Positions 6,228 through 16,310 of a stretch of DNA of 64,000 bases are shown piece after piece. Every line of letters begins with the position of its first letter. Position 1 is the first letter of the stretch. The stretch comes from Devosia nanyangense (lineage in GTDB: Bacteria; Pseudomonadota; Alphaproteobacteria; Rhizobiales; Devosiaceae). The position numbers were made by a program, and so were the translations under genes. The notes below the pieces were generated by a model, which saw only the letters and a program-made list of their open reading frames with translations, ran no database searches and was not told the DNA's origin. The stretch covers positions 1-64,000 of the forward strand of contig JACRAF010000028.1 in the NCBI GenBank assembly GCA_016213505.1, in the 5' to 3' direction.

Positions 6228-8381
6228 TCACACCGCTCCGCTCATATGGGCCAGCACCGCCAGCAGCAGCAGCGCCACGATGTTGGTGATCTTGATCATC
6301 GGGTTCACGGCGGGGCCGGCGGTGTCCTTGTAGGGATCGCCGACGGTGTCGCCGGTGACCGAGGCTTTGTGGGCGTCGGAGCCCTTCAAGTGCTTCACGC
6401 CGTGGGAATCCACGAAGCCGTCTTCGAACGACTTTTTCGCGTTGTCCCAGGCGCCGCCGCCGGCGGTCATCGAGATGGCGACGAAGAGGCCGGTGACGAT
6501 GACGCCCATCAGCATGGCGCCGAGCGCGGCAAAGCCTTCGGCGCGGCCGGCGATCCAGAAGATCGCGACGAACACGACGATCGGCGACAGCACCGGCAGC
6601 AGCGACGGCACGATCATTTCGCGGATCGCCGCCTTGGTCAGCATGTCGACGGCCTTGCCGTAATCGGGCTTGTCGGTGCCGGCCATGATGCCCGGCTTTT
6701 CCTTGAACTGGCGGCGGACTTCGACCACCACCGATTGGGCGGCGCGGCCGACGGCGGTCATCGCCATGCCGCCGAAAAGGAACGGCAACAGGCCGCCGAA
6801 CAACAGGCCGACCACGACATAGGGGTTGGCGAGCGAGAAGTTCACCGCCGCCATGCCGTAAAAGAACGAGCCCTCGACCGCGGTGCGGACGAAATACTCG
6901 AGGTCCTGCGTGTAGGCGGCGAAGAGGACCAGCGCGCCGAGGCCGGCCGAACCGATGGCGTAGCCGGAGGTGATGGCCTTGGTGGTGTTGGCGTCCGCAT
7001 CGAGCGCGTCGGTGTTGTGACGCACCGATTTGTCGAGGCCCGCCATTTCGGCGATGCCGCCGGCATTGTCGGTGACCGGGCCGAAGGCGTCGAGCGCCAC
7101 CACGATACCGGCCAGCGCCAGCATGGTGGCGACGGCAAATGCGATGCCGAAGAGGCCCGCGAGGTTGTAGGTGACGATGATGCCGGCGACGATCACCAGC
7201 GCCGGGAGAGCCGTCGATTCCAGCGACACCGCGAGGCCCTGGATGACGTTGGTGCCGTGGCCGGTGACCGAGGCTTCGGCGATCGAGTTGACCGGGCGCT
7301 TGCCGGTGCCGGTGTAGTATTCGGTGATGACGATGATCAGCGCCGTGATGACGAGGCCGGTGACGCCGCACCAGAACAGGCTCCACGGCGTGAACGCTTT
7401 TTCGGCGGTGCCGAGCGCGACGTTGAGATCGCCGAACACCCACCAGAGGATGGGGAGCAGCGCGACCAGCGACAAGACGCCCGTGGCGATGATGCCCTTG
7501 TAGAGCGCGCCCATGATGTTGTTGGAGGCGCCGAGGCGGACGAAGTAGGTGCCGACGATCGAGGTGATGACGCAGGCGCCGCCGATGGCGAGCGGCAGGA
7601 TCATGCCGGCGAGCTTGTAGGCGTCGGGCAGAACGATCGCCGCCAGCACCATGGTGGCGACGAGGGTGACCACATAGGTCTCGAACAGATCGGCCGCCAT
7701 GCCGGCGCAATCGCCGACATTGTCGCCGACGTTGTCGGCAATGGTCGCCGGGTTGCGCGGATCGTCTTCCGGAATGCCAGCCTCGACCTTGCCCACCATG
7801 TCGCCGCCGACGTCGGCGCCCTTGGTGAAGATGCCGCCGCCGAGACGCGCGAAGATCGAGATCAGCGAGGCGCCGAACGAGGTCGCGACCAAGGCGTCGA
7901 TGACGGTGCGGCTGTTGAACTCGAAGTGGAACATCTGGGTCAGGACGATGAAGTAGATCGTGATGCCGAGGAGGCCGAGGCCCGCCACCAAGAGGCCCGT
8001 GATGGCGCCGGCCTTGAAGCTCAGGTCGAGGCCCTTGGCGAGCGAGGTCGTCGCCGCCTGGGCGACGCGCACATTGGCCCGCACCGAGACGTTCATGCCG
8101 ATGAACCCGGCAGCGCCCGAAAGCACCGCGCCGATCAGGAACCCGATCGCCGCATAGGCGCCGAGCAGCCAGAAGGCGAGGATGAAGATGACCACCCCGA
8201 CGATGGCGATGGTGGTGTATTGCCGCTTGAGATAGGCCGAGGCGCCTTCGCGCACCGCCGCCGAAATCTCCTGCATGCGGGCCGAGCCGGCATCGGCGCT
8301 GAGCAGCGTGCGGGTGGTGACGATGCCGTATACGATCGACAGCGCGCCCGCGATGACGATGGCCCAGAGTAACAAGGTCAT
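6228..8381 (-). CDS. hppA: Membrane-bound K+-insensitive H+-translocating pyrophosphatase
   Basis: 717-residue integral membrane enzyme that couples pyrophosphate hydrolysis to proton export. The pyrophosphate/Mg site is intact: [20 protein letters not shown] and [12 protein letters not shown] at residues about 181-226, and [11 protein letters not shown] near 437-447. A lysine in NTTKA (about residue 468) and the following GSAGLGA are the signature of the K+-independent subfamily; K+-dependent enzymes have Ala at that position. About 15-16 hydrophobic segments are evident. The ATG at 8381 begins the family's usual hydrophobic N-terminus. The gene stands alone with a terminator downstream. Confidence 0.97.
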   Translation of the reverse strand: MTLLLWAIVIAGALSIVYGIVTTRTLLSADAGSARMQEISAAVREGASAYLKRQYTTIAIVGVVIFILAFWLLGAYAAIGFLIGAVLSGAAGFIGMNVSVRANVRVAQAATTSLAKGLDLSFKAGAITGLLVAGLGLLGITIYFIVLTQMFHFEFNSRTVIDALVATSFGASLISIFARLGGGIFTKGADVGGDMVGKVEAGIPEDDPRNPATIADNVGDNVGDCAGMAADLFETYVVTLVATMVLAAIVLPDAYKLAGMILPLAIGGACVITSIVGTYFVRLGASNNIMGALYKGIIATGVLSLVALLPILWWVFGDLNVALGTAEKAFTPWSLFWCGVTGLVITALIIVITEYYTGTGKRPVNSIAEASVTGHGTNVIQGLAVSLESTALPALVIVAGIIVTYNLAGLFGIAFAVATMLALAGIVVALDAFGPVTDNAGGIAEMAGLDKSVRHNTDALDADANTTKAITSGYAIGSAGLGALVLFAAYTQDLEYFVRTAVEGSFFYGMAAVNFSLANPYVVVGLLFGGLLPFLFGGMAMTAVGRAAQSVVVEVRRQFKEKPGIMAGTDKPDYGKAVDMLTKAAIREMIVPSLLPVLSPIVVFVAIFWIAGRAEGFAALGAMLMGVIVTGLFVAISMTAGGGAWDNAKKSFEDGFVDSHGVKHLKGSDAHKASVTGDTVGDPYKDTAGPAVNPMIKITNIVALLLLAVLAHMSGAV

Positions 8382-8541
8382 GGAGTGGTCCCTCGAGTGT
8401 GTGGACCCAGGGGACGCATCCTCAGCGGCACTCGTGCGGCAGCCCGCGCGACACCCCTCCCCGCCCCCGGGGAATTGAGGCTGCTTCTGCCAAATTGAAC
8501 GCCATGATTCAACCGCTTTTGCGGCCGGAGGGGCGGATTTC

Positions 8542-8862
8542 CTAGGGCTTCGAGCCGACCAGGCCCTGAAGGCCGAGGGCCAGCGCCGCGCCGTCGCCGG
8601 CAATGGCGACGGTCTTGAGCCGGGCGGTTTCGCCGGCGGTCACCGAAATCGACGATTTGGGGACGCCCAGCGCCTTACTCAGCAATGCGACCACGGCAGC
8701 GTTCGCCTTGCCCTTGTCGGGCACCGCCGCGACCCGCAGCCTCAAGACCGCGCTGCCGTCGTCGCGGGTCTCGACCCCCTCGATGCGGTCGGCGCCGGCG
8801 TTCGGCGTCACCCTGAGATGGAGCACGAGACCGCTCGCCGTGACGCGGAAGGCCTCGGCCAC
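8542..8862 (-). CDS. DUF167 (YggU) family protein
   Basis: 106-residue soluble protein of the YggU/DUF167 family. Conserved features are [16 protein letters not shown] (residues about 13-28) and [25 protein letters not shown], the basic core of the family. Function is unknown in general. The gene starts 10 bases after the yggT-like gene on the same strand. This yggT-yggU pairing is widespread, so the two are probably co-transcribed. Confidence 0.92.
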   Translation of the reverse strand: MAEAFRVTASGLVLHLRVTPNAGADRIEGVETRDDGSAVLRLRVAAVPDKGKANAAVVALLSKALGVPKSSISVTAGETARLKTVAIAGDGAALALGLQGLVGSKP

Positions 8863-8872
8863 GGCCGCTCCG

Positions 8873-9163
8873 TCAGAACACGTAGGGGTAGATATAGAGC
8901 TGAATCACCCGCTGCACCAAATAGATAAGGATAAAAAGAATGATCGGCGACACGTCGATGCCGGAAAATTTCGGCATGAACCGCCGGATCGGCCGCAGCA
9001 CCGGCTCGGTCAGCGAGTTGACCGTGCGCCAGACCATGTCGACGAACTGGTTGCGGGTGTTGATCACGTTGAAGGCGATGAGCCAGCTCAGGACGATCAT
9101 GGCGAGCACGATCCACCAGTAGATGTCGAGCAGTATGAGGATGATTTCGAGTATGACGCGCAT
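8873..9163 (-). CDS. YggT family membrane protein
   Basis: 96-residue protein with two hydrophobic segments (residues about 5-28 and 70-92) flanking a polar middle with NSLTEPVLRPIRRFMP, the conserved YggT signature. Members have been linked to osmotic tolerance and, in some bacteria, to division-site organisation (family knowledge). It precedes the DUF167 gene in a two-gene unit. Confidence 0.92.
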   Translation of the reverse strand: MRVILEIILILLDIYWWIVLAMIVLSWLIAFNVINTRNQFVDMVWRTVNSLTEPVLRPIRRFMPKFSGIDVSPIILFILIYLVQRVIQLYIYPYVF

Positions 9164-9231
9164 CAGGGGCTCCGGCCTCGGTGTGCCGACTATCTAGGGA
9201 TTTGGTGGGGGAGCCGCAAGCGGGCGCCGCC

Positions 9232-9828
9232 TCATGACCGCCGCCAGGTGACGATGCGCCAGAGATAGGCCAGCACCATGCCCGCCAACACCGCGATGGT
9301 CAGCGGCTCGAGGAAGCGCCCGACGAGCTGGTATTGCTCGTGCAGCAAATAGCCCGCCGCGATCAGCGCCGCGTTCCAGATGAGAATACCGGCGAGCGAT
9401 GCGCCGGCGAAGTAGAGCACCGGCATTCTGGCGAGGCCGGCGGGCACCGAAATCACCGTGCGGATAATCGGCAGCAGGCGGCCGAAGAGCACCACCAGGG
9501 CGCCGAAACGGCCGAACCAGCTGGCGGCGCGGTCGATGTCCTGGGGCAGAATCGCGAACCAGCGACCGAAACGATCGGCGAGATGCCGGACGCGCTCGAG
9601 GCCGATCAGCCGTCCGGCGAGATACCACGGCACCATGCCGGCAACCGAGCCGAGGGAGGCGCTGACCAGCACGCCGATGGGGTCTAGGTCGCCGCGCGCC
9701 GCGGCATAGCCGGCAAACGGCGCGATGAGTTCGGACGGAATCGGCGGAAACACCGCCTCGAGCAGCATCAGGAGGAAGATGCCGGGATAGCCGTATTGGC
9801 TGATCGTCGCGACGATCCAGTCGGCCAT
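9232..9828 (-). CDS. DedA family inner-membrane protein
   Basis: 198-residue polytopic protein of the DedA/SNARE-associated (VTT) superfamily, proposed to flip undecaprenyl phosphate or phospholipids. Conserved signatures are FPPIPSELIAPFAGYAA near the N-terminus (re-entrant acidic segment), an AGMVPWYLAGRLIG helix, the amphipathic FGRFGALVVLFGRLLPIIRT stretch with the essential arginines, and VPAGLARMP. Length and layout are normal. Start ATG 9828 is followed at once by the hydrophobic N-terminus. It is a single gene on the minus strand downstream of typA. Confidence 0.93.
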   Translation of the reverse strand: MADWIVATISQYGYPGIFLLMLLEAVFPPIPSELIAPFAGYAAARGDLDPIGVLVSASLGSVAGMVPWYLAGRLIGLERVRHLADRFGRWFAILPQDIDRAASWFGRFGALVVLFGRLLPIIRTVISVPAGLARMPVLYFAGASLAGILIWNAALIAAGYLLHEQYQLVGRFLEPLTIAVLAGMVLAYLWRIVTWRRS

Positions 9829-9905
9829 TGGTACCCTCCGGCAAACCCGCGACCCTGGCCGTCCGGCCAGGGCGTCGCGAGCCTAGATAGCACCCAAACT
9901 CGGTT

Positions 9906-11723
9906 TCAGCCGACCTTGACGGCAGCTCGCACCATGCGCTTGCGATCGTTGGGATCGAGCCAGATTGTCCTGAGCCGGATGCTCTTGGGCGTCACTTCGA
10001 CATACTCGTCGTCGGCGATGTAGCCCAGCGACTGCTCGAGGGTCAGCTTCTTGGGCGTCGTCAGCCGCACCGCCTCGTCCTTGGAGTGAGTGCGGATGTT
10101 GGTCAGCGCCTTGCCCTTGACCGGGTTCACTTCGAGATCGTTGTCGCGGGTGTGCTCGCCGATGATCATGCCCTCATAGACCTCGACGCCGGCGTCGATC
10201 ATCATCGGGCCGCGATCCTCGAGGTTCCACAGCGCGAACGCCACCGAGACGCCGTTCGAGTTGGAGATCAGGACGCCCGTGCGGCGGCCGGGCAGCGCGC
10301 CCCGATAGGGCTGATATTCGTGGAACAGGCGGTTGAAGATCGCCGTGCCGCGGGTGTCGCTCAACAGCTCCGGCTGGTAGCCGATCAGCGAACGGGTGGG
10401 GACGTAAAAGCGCAGGCGCGACCGGCCCGAACCCGAGGGGCGCATGTCGACCAAATCGCCTTTGCGCTCGGTGAGCTTCTGCACCACCACGCCGGAATGC
10501 TCGTCGTCGACGTCGATGATGACTTCCTCGATCGGCTCGAGCTTCTGGCCGTTCTCCTCGCGCAGGACGACGCGCGGGCGGCCGATGGTGAGCTCGAACC
10601 CCTCGCGGCGCATGTTCTCGATCAGCACCGCAAGCTGGAGTTCGCCGCGGCCGGCAACTTCGAAACTGTCCGAATCGGTGCCCTCGGTGACGCGGATGGC
10701 GACGTTGCCTTCAGCCTCGCGCAACAGCCGTTCGCGGATGACGCGCGACTGCACCTTGTCGCCCTCGCGGCCGGCCAGCGGGCCGTCATTGATGCGGAAG
10801 GTGACCGACAGCGTCGGCGGATCGATCGGTTTGGCGGCGATCGGATCGGAGTTCTGGGGGATGGTGAGCGTGTCGGCGACGGTGGTCTCTTCAAGGCCGG
10901 CGATGGCGACGATGTCGCCCGCTTCGGCCACATCGACCGGGGTGCGCTCGAGCCCGCGGAAGGCGAGGACCTTGGACACCCGGCCCTTTTCGACTTCCTT
11001 GCCGTCGCGGCTCAGCGAGTGGACGGCGTCGCCCGCCTTGACCGAGCCCGAAAAGATGCGGCCGGTGAGCAGCCGCCCGAGGAACGCGTTGCGTTCGATG
11101 GTGGTGACCAGCATGCGGAACGGGCCCTCTTCGACCTTGGGCGGCCGCACATATTCGACCACCTTGTCGAGCAGCGGCGCCAAATCTTCCTTGGGGCCTT
11201 CGGGTTTTTCGCTCATCCAGCCCTGCTTGGCCGAACCGTAAAGCACCGGGAAATCGAGCTGCTCGGGGCTGGCTTCGAGCGCGATGAAGAGATCGAAAAT
11301 CTCTTCCAGCACCTCGAGGTGGCGCTCGTCGGGCCGGTCGATTTTATTGATGGCGACGATCGGACGGAGGCCCTGCGCCAGGGCCTTGCTGAGCACGAAC
11401 TTGGTCTGCGGCATCGGCCCTTCGGCGGCATCGACGAGGATCACCACGCCGTCGACCATCGAGAGGATACGCTCCACCTCGCCGCCGAAATCGGCGTGGC
11501 CGGGGGTATCGACGATGTTGATGCGGGTGCCCTTCCACACCAGCGAGGTAACCTTCGCCAGAATGGTGATGCCGCGCTCGCGCTCCAGATCGTTGGAATC
11601 CATGGCGCGTTCTTCGACGCGCTGGTTGTCGCGGAAGGCGCCGGACTGCCGGAGCAGCACGTCGATCAGTGTCGTCTTGCCATGGTCAACATGGGCGATG
11701 ATCGCGATGTTGCGCAACGCCAT
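9906..11723 (-). CDS. typA: Ribosome-associated GTPase TypA/BipA
   Basis: 605-residue translational GTPase of the EF-G-like family that acts on ribosomes during stress and assembly. The G domain has [10 protein letters not shown] (G1, residues about 9-18), RGITILAK (G2), DTPGHADF (G3) and NKIDRP (G4), followed by domain II, EF-G-like domains III and V and the BipA-specific C-terminal domain. Length is normal for the family. The ATG at 11723 is chosen because [15 protein letters not shown] is the canonical N-terminus; 42 upstream codons in frame lack homology. It diverges from the SDR gene at 11837. Confidence 0.97.
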   Translation of the reverse strand: MALRNIAIIAHVDHGKTTLIDVLLRQSGAFRDNQRVEERAMDSNDLERERGITILAKVTSLVWKGTRINIVDTPGHADFGGEVERILSMVDGVVILVDAAEGPMPQTKFVLSKALAQGLRPIVAINKIDRPDERHLEVLEEIFDLFIALEASPEQLDFPVLYGSAKQGWMSEKPEGPKEDLAPLLDKVVEYVRPPKVEEGPFRMLVTTIERNAFLGRLLTGRIFSGSVKAGDAVHSLSRDGKEVEKGRVSKVLAFRGLERTPVDVAEAGDIVAIAGLEETTVADTLTIPQNSDPIAAKPIDPPTLSVTFRINDGPLAGREGDKVQSRVIRERLLREAEGNVAIRVTEGTDSDSFEVAGRGELQLAVLIENMRREGFELTIGRPRVVLREENGQKLEPIEEVIIDVDDEHSGVVVQKLTERKGDLVDMRPSGSGRSRLRFYVPTRSLIGYQPELLSDTRGTAIFNRLFHEYQPYRGALPGRRTGVLISNSNGVSVAFALWNLEDRGPMMIDAGVEVYEGMIIGEHTRDNDLEVNPVKGKALTNIRTHSKDEAVRLTTPKKLTLEQSLGYIADDEYVEVTPKSIRLRTIWLDPNDRKRMVRAAVKVG

Positions 11724-11836
11724 TGGGGCCGCCTGAGAATATGAGGGAAGAGATTGGGGGCTCACATAGTGACGAATCCCCGGATTCTCAAGACAATTCG
11801 CCGTATGGCAGGGTTGCAGGGTAAATGGAGGATCGG

Positions 11837-12694
11837 ATGAACGAGACATTTTCGGCCGGCGCGGTGGCGGTGATCACCGGCGGGGCGAGCGGCATCGGGC
11901 GGGCGGCGGCGCGCCGCTGCGCCGCCGCGGGCATGCGCATCGCCATCGTCGACGTCAATGACGACAAGCTGGCGCGAACCCGCGACGAACTGGCCGGAAC
12001 AATCGGCCCGGACCATGTGACGGCGGAGCGGATCGATGTGTCGGACGCCGCGGCGCTGGTGGCGCTGGCCGGGCGGATCGAGGCCCAATGGGGTGCCCCA
12101 AGCCTTCTGATGAACAACGCCGCGGCCTTCGTTTCGGGCGGCGCCGGGGGCATCCTCGACCCGCTCGAAACCTGGCAAAAGCTGTTCGCGATCAATGTCT
12201 TCGGCCCGATCAACGGGGTCCAGGCATTCCTGCCGGGGATGCTGAGGGCCGGCAAACGCGCCCGCATCGTCAACACCGGGTCCAAGCAGGGGCTGACCAA
12301 TCCGCCGGGCAACCCCGCCTACAACACCACCAAGGCGGCGGTGAACGCCTATACGCAGAACCTGCAGCGCGACCTGCGCGAGCGCGAGAGCAGCAAGGTC
12401 AGCGCCCACCTCTTGATCCCGGGCTGGACGACGACCGGCGACGCCGCGCACAAACCGGGCGCGTGGCTGCCCGAGCAGGTGATCGCGTTCATGGCCGAAG
12501 CGCTCGAACGGGACGATTTCTTCATTTTGTGCCCCGACGACGAGACGCCCAACGCCATCGACCGCAAGCGGATCGTCTGGAACGCCCTCGATGTCGCGCT
12601 CAATCGCCCGGCGCTGTCGCGCTGGCACCCTGACTACAAGGACGCCTTCGCCCGCTTCATGCACCAGGACCTGCCGGCGGGGTTCGGCGGCTGA
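11837..12694 (+). CDS. SDR family NAD(P)-dependent oxidoreductase
   Basis: 285-residue classical short-chain dehydrogenase. It has the TGGASGIG cofactor motif (residues about 15-22), DVND after the second strand (acidic, favouring NAD), NNAA, a catalytic Ser in NTGSKQG and YNTTK as the YxxxK motif. The long C-terminal region with PGWTTTGDAAHKPG and FFILCPDDET is typical of one SDR subgroup with unknown substrate. The start at 11837 is chosen over the in-frame ATG at 11825 because it has TGGAGGA at 11826-11832. It lies between divergent typA and the convergent PAS-GGDEF-EAL gene. Confidence 0.9.
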   Translation: MNETFSAGAVAVITGGASGIGRAAARRCAAAGMRIAIVDVNDDKLARTRDELAGTIGPDHVTAERIDVSDAAALVALAGRIEAQWGAPSLLMNNAAAFVSGGAGGILDPLETWQKLFAINVFGPINGVQAFLPGMLRAGKRARIVNTGSKQGLTNPPGNPAYNTTKAAVNAYTQNLQRDLRERESSKVSAHLLIPGWTTTGDAAHKPGAWLPEQVIAFMAEALERDDFFILCPDDETPNAIDRKRIVWNALDVALNRPALSRWHPDYKDAFARFMHQDLPAGFGG

Positions 12695-12700
12695 TCCGCG

Positions 12701-14824
12701 TCAGCTGGCGCGCCTGAGCTGCGGCTTCTGGTCGGCGGCGAGCAGCGCCGCGACCTGACCGGCTTCGAGCGGCGGCGAAAACAGAAAACCCTGGACTTCG
12801 TTGCAGCCCTGCTCGCGCACCGCTTTGAGCTGCTCTTCGGTCTCGACGCCTTCGGCGGTGGTCGACATGCCCAGCGAATGGCCGAGCCCGATCACCGCCT
12901 TGATGATGGCGAGGCTGTCGCCGCGGCTTTCGAGGTCGCGCATGAAGGAGCGGTCGATCTTGATCTTGTCGAAGGGGAACGAGCGCAGATAGCTCAGCGA
13001 CGAATAGCCGGTGCCGAAATCGTCCATCGAGATGCGGATGCCAATGGCGCGCAGCCGGTGCAGCGTCTGCAGCGTCTGCTCGCTGTCATTGAGCAGCAGC
13101 GATTCGGTGATTTCGAGTTCGAGCCGGGTCGGCGGCAGGCCGGTCTCGGCGAGAATGGCATGCACCGTCTCGAACAACCGCTTGTTCTTGAACTGCACCG
13201 GCGACAGGTTGACCGCGACCCGCGCCTCGGTCGGCCAGCCGACGGCGGCCTTGCAGGCCTCGCGCAGCACCCATTCCCCGATCGGCACGATCAGCCCGGT
13301 TTCCTCGGCGATCGGGATGAACTCGGCCGGCGAGATGTTGCCGCGCTCGCCATGGGTCCAGCGCAGCAGCGCCTCGAGGCAAGTGACGCGGTTTTCCTTG
13401 AGGCCGACCAGCGGCTGGAACACCACCCGCAATTCGTGCAGTTGCAGCGCCGCGCGCAGGCCCGCCTCGATCATCCGGCGTTTCTGGATCGCGGCGTCCA
13501 TGTCCTTTTCGAAGAAATGGTAGGTCGAGCGGCCCTCCGACTTGGCGCGATAGAGCGCCATGTCGGCGTTCTTCATCAAGACGTCGGTGCTGGCGCCGTC
13601 CTGCGGCGCGATGGCGATGCCGACGCTGGCGCCGATGGCGATCTGGTGGCCGTCGATGATGAAGGGCGACGACATGGTCTTGACGATCCGCTCGGCGATG
13701 GTGGCGGCGTCGCCCGGCCGCTCGATCGGCCTCAAGAGCAGCGAAAACTCGTCGCCGCCCAGCCGGGCCAGCACGTCGGTCTCGCGCGTCGTCCCCCACA
13801 GCCGCGCCGAGGCCTGTTTCAGCAGCTTGTCGCCGATGGCGTGGCCGAGGGTATCGTTGACCGATTTGAAGTGGTCGAGGTCGATGCACAGCACCGCCGT
13901 CTTCTCGCCGCGCTCGATCGAGGCTTCGGAATTGGCCATCTCCTCGAGAAACTGGATGCGGTTGGGCAGTTCGGTCAGCGCGTCGTGCCGCGCCAGATGC
14001 TGGATGCGCGCCTCCTGCTGGCGCTGCTCGGTGATGTCCTCATGGGTCGAAACGAAGCCGCCATCCTTCATCGGATGGTGCTGCATCAGGATGATGCGGG
14101 TGCCGAATTCGAGGATGGTCTTGTCGTAGTCGCCGCGGGTGATCACCTCATGCCGCCAGGCGATGTACTCGTCGCGGCTGCCGCTCGAAGCGTGCATGCC
14201 GGTGTCGAACAGATACCCCAGGATCTCGTCGAGCTGCGTGCCCGGCTTCACCAGGCGCTCGGGCAGGCTGTAGATCCGCGCATAGGGCGCGTTGCAGATC
14301 ACCAGCCGCTCCTTGGCATCGAACATGCAAAGGCCCTGGGAGATGTTGTTGACCGCCGCGTCGAGCCGAATGTTCTGCCGCTCGAGCTCGCGCTTGCGCT
14401 TCTGGACGATCTCGGTGGAGGCGATCTCCTCGGTTACGTCCTCATGGGTCACCACCCAGCCGAGGCCCGGGGAATAGACGTGCGCCGTCTCGATGGTGCG
14501 CCCGCCCGCCAGCAGCTCGCGCGCCTTGGCGCGCATGCCGCCGCGATTGTTCCTCAGTTCCTTCTTGTAGGCGGTGAGGAATTGCTGCGGCGTCTGGTCG
14601 GGGTGGTTGCCCAGGTCAGCCGAGAGCTTGACCACATCCTCGAGCGTCATGTTCTTGCGCATGCGCTCGACGGGAAAGCCGTAAATGTCGAGATAGTGCC
14701 GGTTCCACATGATCAGGCGGAACTCGCTGGACCACACGCAGAACCCGTAAGGTATGTTTTCCAGCGCCGCGTCGAGCAATAAGGCGCTATCGGAATGGCC
14801 TGCTTCCGCCATCTTCGAGCTCAC
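12701..14824 (-). CDS. PAS-PAS-GGDEF-EAL c-di-GMP turnover protein
   Basis: 707 residues with four domains: two PAS domains (about 16-135 and 150-270), a GGDEF domain (about 280-440) and an EAL domain (about 455-700). The GGDEF motif is intact (356-360) and is preceded by RETD at 347-350, the RxxD inhibitory site. The EAL domain keeps EALLRW, NLSPVQF, ITES, DDFGTGYSSL, KIDRSF and AEGVET, so both cyclase and phosphodiesterase activity are possible. No membrane segment is seen, so this is a cytosolic sensor. The start is GTG 14824 or ATG 14812, neither with a clear ribosome binding site. A 16-base perfect palindrome lies 69 bases upstream. Confidence 0.95.
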   Translation of the reverse strand: MSSKMAEAGHSDSALLLDAALENIPYGFCVWSSEFRLIMWNRHYLDIYGFPVERMRKNMTLEDVVKLSADLGNHPDQTPQQFLTAYKKELRNNRGGMRAKARELLAGGRTIETAHVYSPGLGWVVTHEDVTEEIASTEIVQKRKRELERQNIRLDAAVNNISQGLCMFDAKERLVICNAPYARIYSLPERLVKPGTQLDEILGYLFDTGMHASSGSRDEYIAWRHEVITRGDYDKTILEFGTRIILMQHHPMKDGGFVSTHEDITEQRQQEARIQHLARHDALTELPNRIQFLEEMANSEASIERGEKTAVLCIDLDHFKSVNDTLGHAIGDKLLKQASARLWGTTRETDVLARLGGDEFSLLLRPIERPGDAATIAERIVKTMSSPFIIDGHQIAIGASVGIAIAPQDGASTDVLMKNADMALYRAKSEGRSTYHFFEKDMDAAIQKRRMIEAGLRAALQLHELRVVFQPLVGLKENRVTCLEALLRWTHGERGNISPAEFIPIAEETGLIVPIGEWVLREACKAAVGWPTEARVAVNLSPVQFKNKRLFETVHAILAETGLPPTRLELEITESLLLNDSEQTLQTLHRLRAIGIRISMDDFGTGYSSLSYLRSFPFDKIKIDRSFMRDLESRGDSLAIIKAVIGLGHSLGMSTTAEGVETEEQLKAVREQGCNEVQGFLFSPPLEAGQVAALLAADQKPQLRRAS

Positions 14825-14869
14825 AACAATCGAACCCCAAACCGACGCTGGGAGAGAAGCTAGCGGCTC

Positions 14870-14908
14870 AGCCTTAAGAACGCTTTAAGGCTCTGTAATC
14901 GATTACAG
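14870..14908. promoter_or_regulatory. LacI-type operator palindrome and adjacent inverted repeat
   Basis: CTGTAATCGATTACAG at 14893-14908 is a perfect 16-base palindrome with the central AATCGATT typical of LacI/GalR-family operators. Next to it AGCCTTAA (14870-14877) and TTAAGGCT (14885-14892) form a second inverted repeat. The site lies between argG and the PAS-GGDEF-EAL gene, upstream of the latter. The regulator is not identified. Confidence 0.6.
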
Positions 14909-14932
14909 CGGGCAGATTGGCGGTGGCCGGTC

Positions 14933-16162
14933 TCAGCCTTTGCGTGCCAGCGCCCGGCGGCGGGCCGCATAGGTCCTCAGCCTCAGGCCCTGCAACCTGA
15001 TGAAGCCCTCGGCATCGTGGTGGTCGTAGGCCACGGCGCCCTCCTCGAAGGTGACGAGGTCCATCGAATAGAGCGAATTGGGCGAGCTGCGGGCAATGAC
15101 CGAGGCCGAGCCCTTATAGAGTTTCACCGTCACCTCGCCGGCGACGAAGCGCTGCGTATGGTCGATCGCCGCCTGCAGCATCTCGCGCTCCGGCGAATAC
15201 CAGAAGCCGTTGTAGATGAGTTCGGCGTATTTCGGCATCAGCTCGTCCTTGAGGTGCGCCTCGCCGCGGTCGAGCGTGATCGACTCGATGCCGCGATGCG
15301 CCGCCAAGAGGATCGTGCCGCCCGGCGTTTCGTAGAGCCCGCGGCTCTTCATGCCGACGAAGCGGTTCTCGACCAGATCGAGCCGGCCGATGCCGTGCTT
15401 GCCGCCCAGCTCGTTCAGCCTGGTCAGCAGCATGGCCGGCGACAGCTTTTGGCCATCGACCGAAACCGCGTCGCCGCGCTCGAAGCCGATGGTGATGATC
15501 TCGGGCTCGTTCGGCGCCTTCTCGGGATCGACCGTGCGCTGCGCCACGTAGTCGGGCGCCGGCACCGCCGGATCCTCGAGCACCCGGCCCTCCGAGGAGG
15601 TGTGGAGCAGGTTGGCATCCACCGAGAACGGCGCGTCGCCGCGCTTGTCCTTGGCGATCGGGATCTGGTGCTTTTCGGCGTAGTCGAGCAGCTGGGTGCG
15701 CGAGCGCAGGTCCCATTCGCGCCATGGGGCGATGACTTTGAGCCCGGGCGAGAGCGCATTGGCGGTCAGCTCGAACCGCACCTGGTCATTGCCCTTGCCG
15801 GTCGAGCCGTGGGCGATGGCGTCGGCGCCGGTCTCCTCGGCGATCTCGACCAGATGCTTGGCGATCACCGGCCGGGCGATCGAGGTGCCGAGCAGGTACT
15901 GGCCTTCATAGAGGGCATTGGCGCGGAACATCGGGAAGACGAAATCGCGCACGAATTCCTCGCGCACATCGACGATGCGGATGTCCTTGATGCCGAACAT
16001 CTCGGCCTTGCGCCGCGCCGGCTCGAGCTCCTCGCCCTGCCCGAGATCGGCAGTGAAGGTGATGATCTCGGCCTGGTAGTGCTCCTGCAGCCACTTGAGC
16101 ATGATCGAGGTGTCGAGGCCGCCCGAATAGCTGAGGACGATCTTCTTGATGTCTTTGGTCAT
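14933..16162 (-). CDS. argG: Argininosuccinate synthase
   Basis: 409-residue enzyme that condenses citrulline and aspartate with ATP in arginine biosynthesis. The N-terminal ATP-pyrophosphatase motif SYSGGLDTS (residues about 10-18) is intact, followed by [23 protein letters not shown] (citrulline/aspartate site) and APWREWDL. Length is normal for the bacterial enzyme. Start ATG 16162 gives the usual [16 protein letters not shown]-terminus. It stands alone on the minus strand, without other arg genes nearby, which is common in this order. Confidence 0.98.
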   Translation of the reverse strand: MTKDIKKIVLSYSGGLDTSIMLKWLQEHYQAEIITFTADLGQGEELEPARRKAEMFGIKDIRIVDVREEFVRDFVFPMFRANALYEGQYLLGTSIARPVIAKHLVEIAEETGADAIAHGSTGKGNDQVRFELTANALSPGLKVIAPWREWDLRSRTQLLDYAEKHQIPIAKDKRGDAPFSVDANLLHTSSEGRVLEDPAVPAPDYVAQRTVDPEKAPNEPEIITIGFERGDAVSVDGQKLSPAMLLTRLNELGGKHGIGRLDLVENRFVGMKSRGLYETPGGTILLAAHRGIESITLDRGEAHLKDELMPKYAELIYNGFWYSPEREMLQAAIDHTQRFVAGEVTVKLYKGSASVIARSSPNSLYSMDLVTFEEGAVAYDHHDAEGFIRLQGLRLRTYAARRRALARKG

Positions 16163-16182
16163 TGGTCTTTCAGTCAGGTCTC

Positions 16183-16237
16183 GGAGCGCGTTCAGGAAAA
16201 GTGCGGCGCGCTTTTCCGGTTCGAACGCGCGACCACT
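16183..16237. repeat. 55-bp rhizobial-type palindromic element, copy 1
   Basis: Starts GGAGCGCG and ends CGCGCGACCACT, with inner AGGAAAAG and CTTTTCC arms that pair. It shares ends and inner arms with 23691-23745, and the two copies differ by paired changes (TT/AA here, CC/GG there) that keep the stem. It sits between the divergent argG and LysE-type genes. Confidence 0.75.
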
Positions 16238-16310
16238 CAGAATTGCGCGGCACCCTATTCAAGCGGGCTTTGCCGTGCAATGAGCGATTGCACCCCTGTT
16301 CGAGGCCGAA

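Noticed and set aside
6246..8372. 708-codon open frame on the + strand opposite hppA
   Set aside because: Antisense shadow of a GC-rich membrane protein gene; its translation is low-complexity (Asp/Glu/Arg/His-rich) and matches no family.
10086..11744. Long + strand open frame opposite typA
   Set aside because: Shadow of typA, whose GTPase motifs are on the - strand.
12878..14782. 634-codon + strand open frame opposite the PAS-GGDEF-EAL gene
   Set aside because: Shadow; intact GGDEF and EAL motifs are on the - strand and the + strand product has no recognisable domain.
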